From positions 186,001 through 250,000 of the forward strand of contig NZ_RBIR01000001.1 in the NCBI RefSeq assembly GCF_003634095.1: a stretch of 64,000 nucleotides of DNA. The letters are read 5' to 3'. Below the pieces are notes generated by a model, which saw nothing but the letters and a program-made list of their open reading frames with translations, ran no database searches and had not been told where the DNA came from. This stretch comes from Arthrobacter oryzae. GTDB taxonomy: Bacteria > Actinomycetota > Actinomycetes > Actinomycetales > Micrococcaceae. Position numbers and translations under genes: made by a program. Positions 6,802-14,942 of this stretch are shown piece by piece (the first letter of the stretch is position 1; the number at the start of each line of letters is the position of its first letter).

Positions 6802-9300
6802 GTGAAAACCAATGTTAAAGTAACTGTGCGCCGAGCCGTCGTTGCGACCACGGCTCTTGCCCTCGTCGGCGGCGGGGCCGCTGCCGCCGTCGGGATTGTG
6901 GCCGGTCCCAAAGGGGACGGCACCGCCATCACTCCCATCGGCCAGGCTGTGAGCCCTGCCGGGGACCAGATCCCGTTGGGGGACCTGCCGCTAAACTCGG
7001 CGCTGTCTCCGGACGGCAAACGACTGCTCGTCACCAATAATGGCCAAGGAACGCAGTCTCTGCAGCTGGTCGATCCGGCCAATCACGAGGTTGACCAGAC
7101 CATCGCCTATAAGTCCCCCGAATCGCTCTATATGGGCCTGGCCTGGAGCCCCGACGGCACCAAGGCCTACGCCAGCGCGGCAGCCAACGCGAAGATCCGC
7201 ACCTACTCGTTGGCCGGCGGAAAACTCACCGAGGGCAATTCCTTCGAGCTTCCGACCAAGACGCCGGCCGGGAAGCCACTGAACCTGTACCCCGCAGGGC
7301 TGGCAATCACACCGGACGGACACAAGCTCGTCGTCGCCGACCAGCTCGGCGATGCGGTGTCCGTCATTGACACCGCCACCGGGTCCGTAACCACGACGCC
7401 GGCAGGCCACCGCCCGTTGTCGGTCACGCTCTCCAAGGACGGCAGGACCGCCTATGTCCTCAACCAGGGCGCTTCGGACGTCTCCGTCGTGGATGTAGCA
7501 GGGACAGCCCCGGTGGTGGTCAAGACCCTTCCGGTCGGACTGCACCCGAACAAGTCCGTCCTCTCCGGCGACGGCAACACGCTCTACGTGGCCAACGGCG
7601 ACGCCGACACGGTCTCCGCCGTCAACCTGGGCACGGGACGCGCGAGGACGATCAGCGTCGCCCCCTACCGGGGCGCGCCGGTGGGCTCCAATCCCGACGG
7701 GCTGGCCCTGGACGAAAAGGGGGGGCGGCTGTTCGTCGCCAACTCCGGCAACAACGACGTCGCAGTTGTCGACACGGCGAACGGCACGGTTGAGGGCCTG
7801 ATCCCCACCGCCTGGTACCCCTCTTCCGTCACCTACGCCAACGGCAAGCTGAACGTGACCAACGCCAAAGGCCTGGGTGCCGGACCGAACGATGGACCGG
7901 GACACCCGGATCCGGAATCCACGGCAAAGACCTCGGAAGACCAGTATTCCGGTTCAATGATCAAGGGGACGCTGAGCAGTTTCGACGCCGTCACGGGCGG
8001 TCAGCTGCAAAAAGCCACCGAGGAAGTCAAGAACAACAACCGCGCCGGGAACGCCCAGGGCGCGGTGGTGCCGCGGCGGCCTGGCGGCGAAACTCCGATC
8101 AAGCACGTGATCTACGTGGTCAAGGAAAACCGCACCTATGACCAGGTGTTGGGCAGCCTCGGCAAGGGCAACGGTGACCCGTCCCTGAACCTCTTCGGCG
8201 ACGATACCGCTCCGAACACCCGTGAATTGGCGCGACGTTTCACCACGATCGACAACTTCTACGCCGACGCCGAAGTGAGCGCCAACGGCTGGAACTGGGT
8301 CACCCAGGCCAACTCGAACCCGTACGCGGAGCAGATGTGGCCTGCGAACTACTCCGGCCGCAAGGCGCCCTACCCCAGCGAAAGCAACGATCCGGAAAAT
8401 GCCGCGCAGGCCCCGGACAACAGCTACGTCTGGCAGCGCCTGGCCAAGGCCGGAGTCAGCTACCGCAACTACGGCTTCTTCACGACCAACACCGCGGCAG
8501 GATCCAAGGCTGTAGACCCGGTGCTGGACGCTCAGACCGACCACAACTTCCATGGCTGGGACCTGTCGTGCCCCGACGCTCCTGACACCTTCACCCCGCA
8601 GGCGGGCGACTGCGGCGCACCACGCGTCGAGGAGTGGGCCAAGGATTTCCAGGCGAACGTAGCGGCCAACAAGGTGCCCGCGGTCCAGTTTCTCCGCTTG
8701 CCCAATGACCACACTCAGGCCACCAAGCCGGGTGCGCCGACGCCGCAGGCCTATGTCGCGGACAATGATTACGCCCTCGGAAAGCTCGTGGACACCGTCT
8801 CACACTCAGCGGCATGGAAAGACACCGCCATCTTCGTCACCGAAGATGATGCCCAGAACGGCGCGGACCACGTCGACGCCCACCGCACCCTGGGCCTGGT
8901 GATCAGCCCCTACACGCAGACCGGCAAGGTGGACTCGACCTTCTACAGTACCGCCTCCATGGTGCGGACCATCGGCCTGATTGCCGGCATCCAGCCGCTG
9001 ACTCAGTTCGACGCGTACGCGACGCCGATGAGCGCATCCTTTACGGCGAAGCCGGACAACGCCGCCTACACGGCGGTCAGGCCCAGCTACGACATGAAGG
9101 CCATCAACGCTGCGACCGCTCCGATGGCCCGGCAGTCCTCGGTGCAGGACACCACCAAGGAAGACCAGATCAACGAGCAGGAATTCAACGAGTCAGTCTG
9201 GAAATCCGTCAAGGGCAACGATTCGGCCGTGCCGACCGCCCAGCACAATGTGATCGGCAGCGCCGCGACCGGAAGCGACCCCGACGGCGACGGCAAGTAG
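6802..9300 (+). CDS. Secreted YncE-like beta-propeller / phosphoesterase fusion
   Basis: The 832-residue protein starts at GTG with a signal peptide (basic MKTNVKVTVRR, then an Ala/Leu/Gly core) and is probably exported. Residues about 45-400 form a YncE-type seven-bladed propeller with repeated LSPDGKRLLVTN, ITPDGHKLVVAD, LSKDGRTAYVLN and NPDGLALDEKGGRLFVAN motifs. From about residue 435 a phosphoesterase/alkaline-phosphatase-superfamily domain follows: IKHVIYVVKENRTYDQVLG, FYADAEVSANGWNW and FVTEDDAQNGADHVDAHRT supply the metal and nucleophile region. This two-domain architecture occurs in many soil bacteria as a putative extracellular phosphatase or phospholipase C-like enzyme. It stands alone, followed by a strong hairpin. 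The substrate is unknown. Confidence 0.85.
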   Translation: MKTNVKVTVRRAVVATTALALVGGGAAAAVGIVAGPKGDGTAITPIGQAVSPAGDQIPLGDLPLNSALSPDGKRLLVTNNGQGTQSLQLVDPANHEVDQTIAYKSPESLYMGLAWSPDGTKAYASAAANAKIRTYSLAGGKLTEGNSFELPTKTPAGKPLNLYPAGLAITPDGHKLVVADQLGDAVSVIDTATGSVTTTPAGHRPLSVTLSKDGRTAYVLNQGASDVSVVDVAGTAPVVVKTLPVGLHPNKSVLSGDGNTLYVANGDADTVSAVNLGTGRARTISVAPYRGAPVGSNPDGLALDEKGGRLFVANSGNNDVAVVDTANGTVEGLIPTAWYPSSVTYANGKLNVTNAKGLGAGPNDGPGHPDPESTAKTSEDQYSGSMIKGTLSSFDAVTGGQLQKATEEVKNNNRAGNAQGAVVPRRPGGETPIKHVIYVVKENRTYDQVLGSLGKGNGDPSLNLFGDDTAPNTRELARRFTTIDNFYADAEVSANGWNWVTQANSNPYAEQMWPANYSGRKAPYPSESNDPENAAQAPDNSYVWQRLAKAGVSYRNYGFFTTNTAAGSKAVDPVLDAQTDHNFHGWDLSCPDAPDTFTPQAGDCGAPRVEEWAKDFQANVAANKVPAVQFLRLPNDHTQATKPGAPTPQAYVADNDYALGKLVDTVSHSAAWKDTAIFVTEDDAQNGADHVDAHRTLGLVISPYTQTGKVDSTFYSTASMVRTIGLIAGIQPLTQFDAYATPMSASFTAKPDNAAYTAVRPSYDMKAINAATAPMARQSSVQDTTKEDQINEQEFNESVWKSVKGNDSAVPTAQHNVIGSAATGSDPDGDGK

Positions 9301-9393
9301 CTACACGCGCACCTGAAGCGCAGCGGTAAAGAGCGCAGCGGCCGGCCGCATCCAGCGGCCGGCCACTGCCTGCATAGTGCTTGCAATTCGTGC

Positions 9394-9428
9394 GGGTGCG
9401 CATGACCCCAGACGGGTCATGCGCACCC
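9394..9428. terminator. Bidirectional terminator hairpin
   Basis: A perfect 15-bp inverted repeat (gggtgcgcatgaccc / gggtcatgcgcaccc, loop cagac) lies between the end of the phosphoesterase gene and the convergent small Arg/Asp-repeat gene. One more base pair can form outside the stem. It fits a terminator working in both directions. Confidence 0.8.
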
Positions 9429-9456
9429 GGGTGTACCGGGAACCGGCTTTGTGGTG

Positions 9457-9612
9457 TCAGTCGCGGCGGTCGCGGCGGTCTTCGCGGCGGTCGCCGCGGT
9501 CGTCCCGACGGTCCTCACGCCGGTCTCCGCGACGGTTGATTCCGTGGGCGACGACAACTGCCCCGCCGACCGCGGCGGCGGTCCTGCGCCTGCGTCGTGC
9601 TGCCAGTGGCAT
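9457..9612 (-). CDS. Small basic protein with an Arg/Asp-rich repeat tail
   Basis: A 51-codon frame follows the DUF6325 gene with one base between the stop and this ATG, and GGAAGGAGCC lies in front of it, so it is translationally coupled. The product begins MPLAARRRRRTAAAVGGAVV, a basic patch followed by a short hydrophobic stretch that could be a single membrane segment or an interface helix. It ends in a 27-residue low-complexity tail built from R-R-x-D/E units such as GDRREDRRDD and GDRREDRRDRRD. No known domain is recognised. Pairing with DUF6325 suggests the two act together. The repeat tail makes the DNA here quasi-tandem, which is coding and not a CRISPR array. Confidence 0.6.
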   Translation of the reverse strand: MPLAARRRRRTAAAVGGAVVVAHGINRRGDRREDRRDDRGDRREDRRDRRD

Positions 9613-9613
9613 G

Positions 9614-10099
9614 TCAGGCTCCTTCCTTCATTCCTTCGGCTAACTGGGCTCCGGCTTCAGCGTCGGCGTCAGCCTGGAAGGCGGCGATGACAGCCTGGGT
9701 CGGGATCCGGCCGCTGGCCACGAGCTGGCCGCCGGCCTTGCGGACGGCCGCGCCGAACGGGGCAGCCCACTGGTTCTCCCAGACGAGCACAGCGGCGGAG
9801 TGGCCGGGCTCGATCGTCTCGGCCAGGTCCATGACGTCCTGCTCCGAGAGCACCATGGCGAGGTCGGCCTCGGCCATGCGGACCGCGCCGAGCTCGCTCG
9901 GGTCAAGGTCGGAGATCTCCGCGGTCTCGAGCGTGCCGTCCATGGTTTTCCTCAGGAACACCATGTCGAGCACCCTGACCAGCTCACGGTTGACCAGGTC
10001 CTCCAGGAACGGGGCGATCTGGCCTTTCCCAAAGTCGGGCCCGGGGAACTCCACGACGAGCCAGTCCACTGGCCCTAGTTCATCCATCGTCTCAGGCAT
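9614..10099 (-). CDS. DUF6325 family protein
   Basis: The 161-residue protein has the pattern of the actinobacterial DUF6325 family: an N-terminal strand LGPVDWLVVEFPG, a helix-rich middle with many acidic residues (EDLVNRELVRVLDMVFL, AEADLAMVLSEQD), and the segment HSAAVLVWENQWAAPFGAAVRKAGGQLVASGRIP. These proteins are usually found beside small SHOCT or arginine-rich proteins; their function is unknown. The start is supported by GGAGGT seven bases upstream of the ATG. It is the first gene of a two-gene operon with the Arg/Asp-repeat protein. Confidence 0.72.
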   Translation of the reverse strand: MPETMDELGPVDWLVVEFPGPDFGKGQIAPFLEDLVNRELVRVLDMVFLRKTMDGTLETAEISDLDPSELGAVRMAEADLAMVLSEQDVMDLAETIEPGHSAAVLVWENQWAAPFGAAVRKAGGQLVASGRIPTQAVIAAFQADADAEAGAQLAEGMKEGA

Positions 10100-10269
10100 G
10101 CTGATGACCTCCGATTCTCATTGGGTTCAACGCGATCCGACGGACCGCCACAGTTCCATCCTGTTCCCCGGTGCGGTGCGGCGCCTCACCCTCGCCGGGT
10201 GAGAGTCGCGCACCCGCCCCGGGCGAGCCACGCATTTAGGGGGCCGTGCCAAGAGACCCGTGTCCCGGA

Positions 10270-11109
10270 TCACCGAGTGTCCAGGACGGTGACGTCCAGG
10301 GGCATGCGGTTGGCGCGCCGCAGTCGTCCCGCCAGGACATTGCGCACCCCGCGGGTCACCATCGTCGTCTTGGTCAGGTCGCGGAACTCGGCGGTGTCCG
10401 ACGTTACGAGGGCCAAGAGAGGGCGCGCGGCGTCGTCGGGACTCTGCCCCCACAGCCCGACGACGACCTGCAGGCCACGCAGCCGGTGCTCATACCCGGG
10501 CTGGGACGTCACGTGCCCCAGCATGTCCGTCATCACTAAACCCGGATTCAGGCCATGCACCCGGACGCCGGTGTCCTTGGATTCCAGCCGCAATGTCTCG
10601 GTGAACTGGCGGACCCAGCGTTTGCTGGACGCATACGCGTTCTGCAGCGCCACCGGGCCCTGGTCGCCGTGGCCGTAGACATTGACGAGATCGCCGTGGC
10701 CCTGCCCGAGGAACACGGGCAACGCAACCCTCGACCCGTGGAAGGTGCCGAGAATGTTCGTGCGGACCACCCGCGTGAAATCGTCGGCCGGCGTGGACGC
10801 GGTGGGCCCGAAGACGCCGGAGGCGCCGGCGTTGTTGACCCAGATATCAAGCGTTCCCAGGCCTAGGGCCTCGTCGCGTAGGGCCTCGACGTCGGCCAGC
10901 TCCCCGGTGTCACAGCGACGTCCGGACGCTGCGACTCCTTCCGAACGCAGCTGTTCGACGGCGGCCTCGACGTCGCCGGCCGATCTGGACGCAACCACCA
11001 CCGTCGCGCCCTGCCGCCCCAGCTGCCGGGCCATGGCCAGCCCCAGCCCGCGTGTGGACCCTGTCACCACTGCCACGCGTCCGCGGAGGGCATCTCTTTG
11101 CAAACCCAT
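10270..11109 (-). CDS. Short-chain dehydrogenase/reductase
   Basis: The 279-residue protein is a classical SDR: the cofactor motif TGSTRGLG at residues 17-24, ASRSAGDVEAA where NADP-preferring enzymes carry Arg/Ser after the second strand, the structural NNAGASG, and the catalytic YASSK with an upstream Tyr/Gly-rich strand (VNVYGHGDQG) where Ser is more usual. The catalytic serine position therefore looks altered. No substrate can be inferred. It is divergent from the DUF1206 gene at 11313 and not obviously part of the DUF6325 operon, since 170 bases separate them. Confidence 0.85.
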   Translation of the reverse strand: MGLQRDALRGRVAVVTGSTRGLGLAMARQLGRQGATVVVASRSAGDVEAAVEQLRSEGVAASGRRCDTGELADVEALRDEALGLGTLDIWVNNAGASGVFGPTASTPADDFTRVVRTNILGTFHGSRVALPVFLGQGHGDLVNVYGHGDQGPVALQNAYASSKRWVRQFTETLRLESKDTGVRVHGLNPGLVMTDMLGHVTSQPGYEHRLRGLQVVVGLWGQSPDDAARPLLALVTSDTAEFRDLTKTTMVTRGVRNVLAGRLRRANRMPLDVTVLDTR

Positions 11110-11312
11110 GCTTCCCTCATACGCGCAGCGGCCGGGGAGGGCAAGTGCGCCGGCCCAATGACAGTGCCGAGACGATTGGCCGCTGGTTGGCTCCCGGAAG
11201 GGCTGTCGGGACGCCGCCGGCCGGATTTACACTGAATCATTCCGTGACGCTGGCGGGCTGGCGAGGCTGAGCGGGCAACTGAAGATCAAGTGGATATCGG
11301 GAAGGTCTGGCC

Positions 11313-12137
11313 ATGGGCAACGCCTCGCAGAAGGCTAATCGGGCGGTATCCGAAGCAGCGTCGGCGAGCCGAAGCCCCGCCTTGCGGATCCTGGCGCGTG
11401 CCGGGTTCGTCTTCATCGGCCTGGTCCACATTCTGATCGGTTTGATTGCTGTGCAGATCGACCGGGGGCAGGGCGGTGAGGCCGACCAGTCCGGAGCCAT
11501 CGGATCGCTCGCCTCGAAGCCGGGCGGTCCGTTCCTGCTCTGGGCCGGGTTTGCGGGGTGCGCTGCGCTGGCCCTCTGGATGCTCAGCGAGGCCGTCTTT
11601 GAGGTCCGCTCGGAATCCGACCCGAAGAAGAAGCTGCAAGAGGCAGGGGCGGCCGTGGGCAAGGCCGTGGTGTACGGCTTCCTGGCTTTCACGTTCTCGG
11701 TGTTCGCCTCGGGCGGCAGCAAGAGCTCCAGCCAGTCGGCCAGTGACTTCACCGCGAAGATAATGGGAGCGCCTGCCGGCGTGGTGCTGCTGATCGCGGC
11801 TGGTCTCGCGATCATCGTCTCCGGTGCCTTCTACGTCTACCGGGGCGTCACGCGGAAGTTCATGGAGGACCTGCAGGACCCCGGCAGCGCCCGCACTGCG
11901 GTCGAGTGGATCGGAATCATTGGCTATGCCGCCAAAGGCGTGGTGCTCGCCGTCGTCGGGATCCTGATCATCGCGGCCGCGGCCACCGCGGATCCATCGA
12001 AATCGTCTGGCCTGGATGGCGGCCTGAAAACCCTCGGCTCCCAGCCGTACGGGGTGTTCCTGCTCGCCGCAACGGCGGCAGGGCTTGTCTGCTACGGCGT
12101 TTACTCGATGGCCCGTGCGCGCTATGGACGGTTCTAG
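11313..12137 (+). CDS. DUF1206 integral membrane protein
   Basis: The 274-residue product shows six hydrophobic segments arranged as three pairs, each pair beginning with a similar R-x-G-x-x-x-x-G-x-V-x-x-x-x-G pattern: ILARAGFVFIGLVHILIG, GKAVVYGFLAFTFSVF and IGIIGYAAKGVVLAVVGIL. This is the internal triplication that defines DUF1206. The hydrophilic linkers contain SESDPKKKLQEAG and a YRGVTRKFMEDL loop. Function is unknown; it is an inner-membrane protein. A hairpin follows its stop. Confidence 0.82.
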   Translation: MGNASQKANRAVSEAASASRSPALRILARAGFVFIGLVHILIGLIAVQIDRGQGGEADQSGAIGSLASKPGGPFLLWAGFAGCAALALWMLSEAVFEVRSESDPKKKLQEAGAAVGKAVVYGFLAFTFSVFASGGSKSSSQSASDFTAKIMGAPAGVVLLIAAGLAIIVSGAFYVYRGVTRKFMEDLQDPGSARTAVEWIGIIGYAAKGVVLAVVGILIIAAAATADPSKSSGLDGGLKTLGSQPYGVFLLAATAAGLVCYGVYSMARARYGRF

Positions 12138-12220
12138 GTACCGCTCCAGTCTGCGGCGTCGATTACCCGGGAGTTGTGGTGCGAGCCGGATGCGGGGGAC
12201 ATGTTCGTCCGGACACAGCA

Positions 12221-12254
12221 ACGGGCGCACCCCCTGTGTCAGAGTTGCGCCCGT
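12221..12254. terminator. Hairpin between convergent DUF1206 and csbD-like genes
   Basis: Nine-base perfect arms (acgggcgca / tgcgcccgt) with a 16-base loop lie between the two convergent genes. It is a plausible terminator, weaker than others in the window because of the long loop and absence of a T run. Confidence 0.5.
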
Positions 12255-12272
12255 CACTTCGCTGCAGCCAGG

Positions 12273-12449
12273 TCAGTCCTTTTTGAAGGCGTCCTTGACC
12301 TTCTCGCCGGCCTGCTTCAGATCGCCCTTGGTCTGATCAGCCTTGCCTTCGGCCTGCAGGCTCTTGTCGCCCGTGGCCTTCCCGGCAGCTTCCTTACCCT
12401 TGCCGCCAGCCTTTTCGGCGGCGTTCTCGATCTTGTCGCCCAGTCCCAT
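12273..12449 (-). CDS. CsbD family stress protein
   Basis: A 58-codon minus-strand gene encodes MGLGDKIENAAEKAGGKGKE followed by further Lys/Ala/Gly/Glu-rich helical heptads and a terminal VKDAFKKD. This is the typical CsbD composition and length: small, hydrophilic, general-stress-induced proteins without a known biochemical activity. GGAGGAAAC lies just before the ATG. A perfect 20-bp palindrome is centred 57 bases upstream of the start and is a likely regulatory site. The gene converges on the DUF1206 gene. Confidence 0.88.
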   Translation of the reverse strand: MGLGDKIENAAEKAGGKGKEAAGKATGDKSLQAEGKADQTKGDLKQAGEKVKDAFKKD

Positions 12450-12496
12450 GGTGTTTCCTCCTCTGGTTGGCAGCCGTCCGCTGCGGCCGTGACTCC

Positions 12497-12516
12497 ATCA
12501 TAAGCATGCTTATGAT
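12497..12516. promoter_or_regulatory. Perfect 20-bp palindrome upstream of the csbD-like gene
   Basis: The sequence atcataagcatgcttatgat is an exact 20-bp palindrome in otherwise GC-rich DNA. It lies 48 bases before the csbD ATG on one side and about 130 bases before the gamma-glutamyltransferase gene on the other. Size and symmetry fit the operator of a dimeric helix-turn-helix regulator. No regulator gene is adjacent, so the protein that binds it is unknown. Confidence 0.6.
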
Positions 12517-12648
12517 CAGGATTTCAAGCCCCTGGCGCCACCGGTCTTGGCTGGGACCATGACCGGCGGCCCAGGTGTTGAGTGTCGTAGGCCGGCATAG
12601 TAGCGTGACAACAACTGTCAATACGCATAACAATTAACCGGAGTGATC

Positions 12649-14478
12649 ATGGCACATATGACACGGGGGCTGGCGGCCGTCACGGCAGTCCTGGCATTGA
12701 GCGTGACCGGCGGCGTAGTCGCCGCACCTGCCCTGGCCGAGCCGCGAGACACTACTAAGACGGCAACCGCCACGGGATACGGCGGCGCGGTAAGCACAGT
12801 GGACCCGGAGGCATCCGCCGCCGCGATTGAGGTACTCCGCAAGGGCGGTAACGCCGCGGACGCCGCCGTCGCCGCGGCCGCGACCCTAGGGGTTACCGAA
12901 CCCTACAGTGCCGGAATCGGCGGCGGTGGCTACTTCGTGTTTTACGACGCGAAGACCGGCAAGGTGGGCACGATCGACGGCCGGGAGACCGCGCCGGCAG
13001 TAATGCCGCACGACGCATTCATCGATCCGGCGACCGGCAAGCCCTACAATTTCACACCCGAACTCGTCACTAGCGGCGTTTCCGTTGGCGTCCCCGGCAC
13101 CCCGGCCACCTGGAAGCGTGCTCTTGACCGGTGGGGAACGTTGAGCCTCGGCGATGCCCTGAAGCCTGCCATCAACGTGGCTACCCGGGGTTTTGTGGTG
13201 GACAAGACGTTCCGCCAGCAGACCCTGGACAACAAGGCCCGATTCGAGGCGTTCCCCTCGACCAGCAGCCTTTACCTCCCTGGCGGTGACGCCCCTGCCG
13301 TCGGCAGTGTCTTCCAGAACCACGACCTCGCCGAGACATACCGGCTCCTCGCCAAGAAGGGCACCGGAAGCTTCTACGGCGGCCCGCTCGCGGCCGAGAT
13401 CGCGGCCACGGTGCAGGCGCCGCCCAAGGCCTCCGGCACAAAGCTGCCGGTTCCGCCAGGCCACATGACGACGGCGGATCTCGCCAAATACCGCGCCCTG
13501 GACCAGGCGCCCACGCACGTGGACTACCGCGACCTGGACGTCTACGGCATGGCGCCGTCCAGCAGCGGCGGCACCACGGTAGGCGAGGCGCTGAACATCC
13601 TGGCGCCGTCCAACCTGTCCGGGATGTCCACGGCCGGCGCCCTGCATCACTACCTCGAGGCCAGCGCGCTCGCCTTCGCGGACCGGGGCAAGTACGTGGG
13701 GGACCCCGCGTTTGGCAGCGTCCCCACTGCCGCGCTCACAGACCCGCTCTTCGGCAAGGAGCGTGCCTGCCAGATCGACCCCCTGCATGCGGCGGCGAAG
13801 CCCGTTGCGCCGGGTGACGTGTCCTCGTACGACGGCGCCTGCCCGGCCGCCGTCGTGGCGCCTGCCGAGGAGAAGGACACCGAGAACATCTCCACGACCA
13901 ACCTGACGGTCGCGGACAAGTGGGGGAACGTGGTCGACTACACACTCACGATCGAGCAGACCGGCGGATCCGGCATCGTGGTCCCCGGCCGCGGCTTCCT
14001 GCTCAACAATGAGCTGACCGACTTCTCGACCGTATACAACCAGAGCGACCCGAACCGGATCGAGCCTGGCAAGCGCCCGCGCTCGTCGATGTCGCCGACC
14101 ATCATCCTCAAGGACGGCAAGCCGTTCCTCGCTCTCGGCTCGCCCGGCGGATCGACCATCATCACAACCGTCCTGCAGACGATCCTGAACCGGGTGGACC
14201 TGGGCATGACCATCTCCGAGGCGATCGCTGCACCGCGTGCCTCACAACGCAACACGGCCAAAGTCACGGCCGAGCCGGAGTTCATCGCCGCATACGGCAA
14301 CCAATTGACACCCTTTGGCCACCAGTTCACGCCGTCGGGGGATGCGTTCACCTCAGCGGCCGAGATCGGCGCCGCGACCGCCATCGAGTTCCTGCCCGAC
14401 GGCGGCATGGTCGCGGCCGCCGAACCCGTCAGACGGGGCGGCGGATCAGCCATGGCACTCAAGCAGTCGATTAGGTAG
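12649..14478 (+). CDS. ggt: Secreted gamma-glutamyltransferase
   Basis: The 609-residue precursor has a signal peptide (MAHMTRGLAAVTAVLALSV to ALAEP) and the full GGT fold. An N-terminal AAAIEVLRKGGNAADAAVAA block opens the large subunit, the autoprocessing site is in STTNLTVADKWGN with Thr416 as the expected catalytic nucleophile of the small subunit, and NNELTDF and GSPGGSTIITTVLQTILN complete the active site. GGT moves or hydrolyses the gamma-glutamyl group of glutathione and related peptides outside the membrane. The longest frame starts at GTG 12643, but GGAG five bases before ATG 12649 favours the latter. A 14-bp terminator hairpin follows. Confidence 0.92.
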   Translation: MAHMTRGLAAVTAVLALSVTGGVVAAPALAEPRDTTKTATATGYGGAVSTVDPEASAAAIEVLRKGGNAADAAVAAAATLGVTEPYSAGIGGGGYFVFYDAKTGKVGTIDGRETAPAVMPHDAFIDPATGKPYNFTPELVTSGVSVGVPGTPATWKRALDRWGTLSLGDALKPAINVATRGFVVDKTFRQQTLDNKARFEAFPSTSSLYLPGGDAPAVGSVFQNHDLAETYRLLAKKGTGSFYGGPLAAEIAATVQAPPKASGTKLPVPPGHMTTADLAKYRALDQAPTHVDYRDLDVYGMAPSSSGGTTVGEALNILAPSNLSGMSTAGALHHYLEASALAFADRGKYVGDPAFGSVPTAALTDPLFGKERACQIDPLHAAAKPVAPGDVSSYDGACPAAVVAPAEEKDTENISTTNLTVADKWGNVVDYTLTIEQTGGSGIVVPGRGFLLNNELTDFSTVYNQSDPNRIEPGKRPRSSMSPTIILKDGKPFLALGSPGGSTIITTVLQTILNRVDLGMTISEAIAAPRASQRNTAKVTAEPEFIAAYGNQLTPFGHQFTPSGDAFTSAAEIGAATAIEFLPDGGMVAAAEPVRRGGGSAMALKQSIR

Positions 14479-14492
14479 TGCCGGGCAGCCTG

Positions 14493-14531
14493 GGAAGTAG
14501 CCACGCAGCCCCCGGGCGCGTGGCTACTTCC
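14493..14531 (+). terminator. Terminator of the ggt gene
   Basis: Perfect 14-bp arms (ggaagtagccacgc / gcgtggctacttcc) with an 11-base loop begin 14 bases after the ggt stop codon and are followed by gtttcacc. This is a good intrinsic terminator for the plus strand. Confidence 0.85.
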
Positions 14532-14942
14532 GTTTCACCACTGCAGGAGGGATGCGAAACGGCACAACCTCAGTGCCAGCGGCGAGTATCGCTAAGATCC
14601 TGGCAAGTGAGAAGCAAGCTTTAACAGGTAGCCGCCACTGAGGATGTTGCTGCTCTGCAGTCGTTACGATGGGCTCTGCCGGGCCGGTTATTTCGGCCGG
14701 ATGAATTCGGCGGCATTAGTGAAAGCCGCCGCAGTCAGGGCTTTTGTCCCGAATGTTCACGGCGAATCGTCGCCGTCCCCAGATTCCGGCGGCGCGCACC
14801 GCCGTCGTTGTTGAGCTTCTTGTCCGCCGCTGTGATGACGGACGCAAATCTACTTAGCCGCGGCATCTCCAGCAGGCCATGGAGGGTTTTACCGATGGCC
14901 GGCAGGGCAAATTCACTTCAATAAAGACTTTGCGAGGAATTC
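14532..14942 (+). other. 411-bp intergenic region upstream of the GH16 gene
   Basis: No frame here has coding character. It holds several short GC hairpins, such as ggccg-gttattt-cggcc near 14690, and a lower-GC stretch just before the GH16 gene (caataaagactttgcgagg), where GAGG is the ribosome site. It probably carries the promoter and a long 5-prime leader of that gene. I could not match it to a known RNA family. Confidence 0.4.

Noticed and set aside
9457..9540. Possible CRISPR-like or intergenic repeat (cggcggtcg units)
   Set aside because: The units are not spaced by unique spacers and translate to the Arg/Asp tail of a coupled small protein.
14532..14942. Possible riboswitch upstream of the GH16 gene
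   Set aside because: Only short generic GC hairpins; no conserved blocks of a known class.
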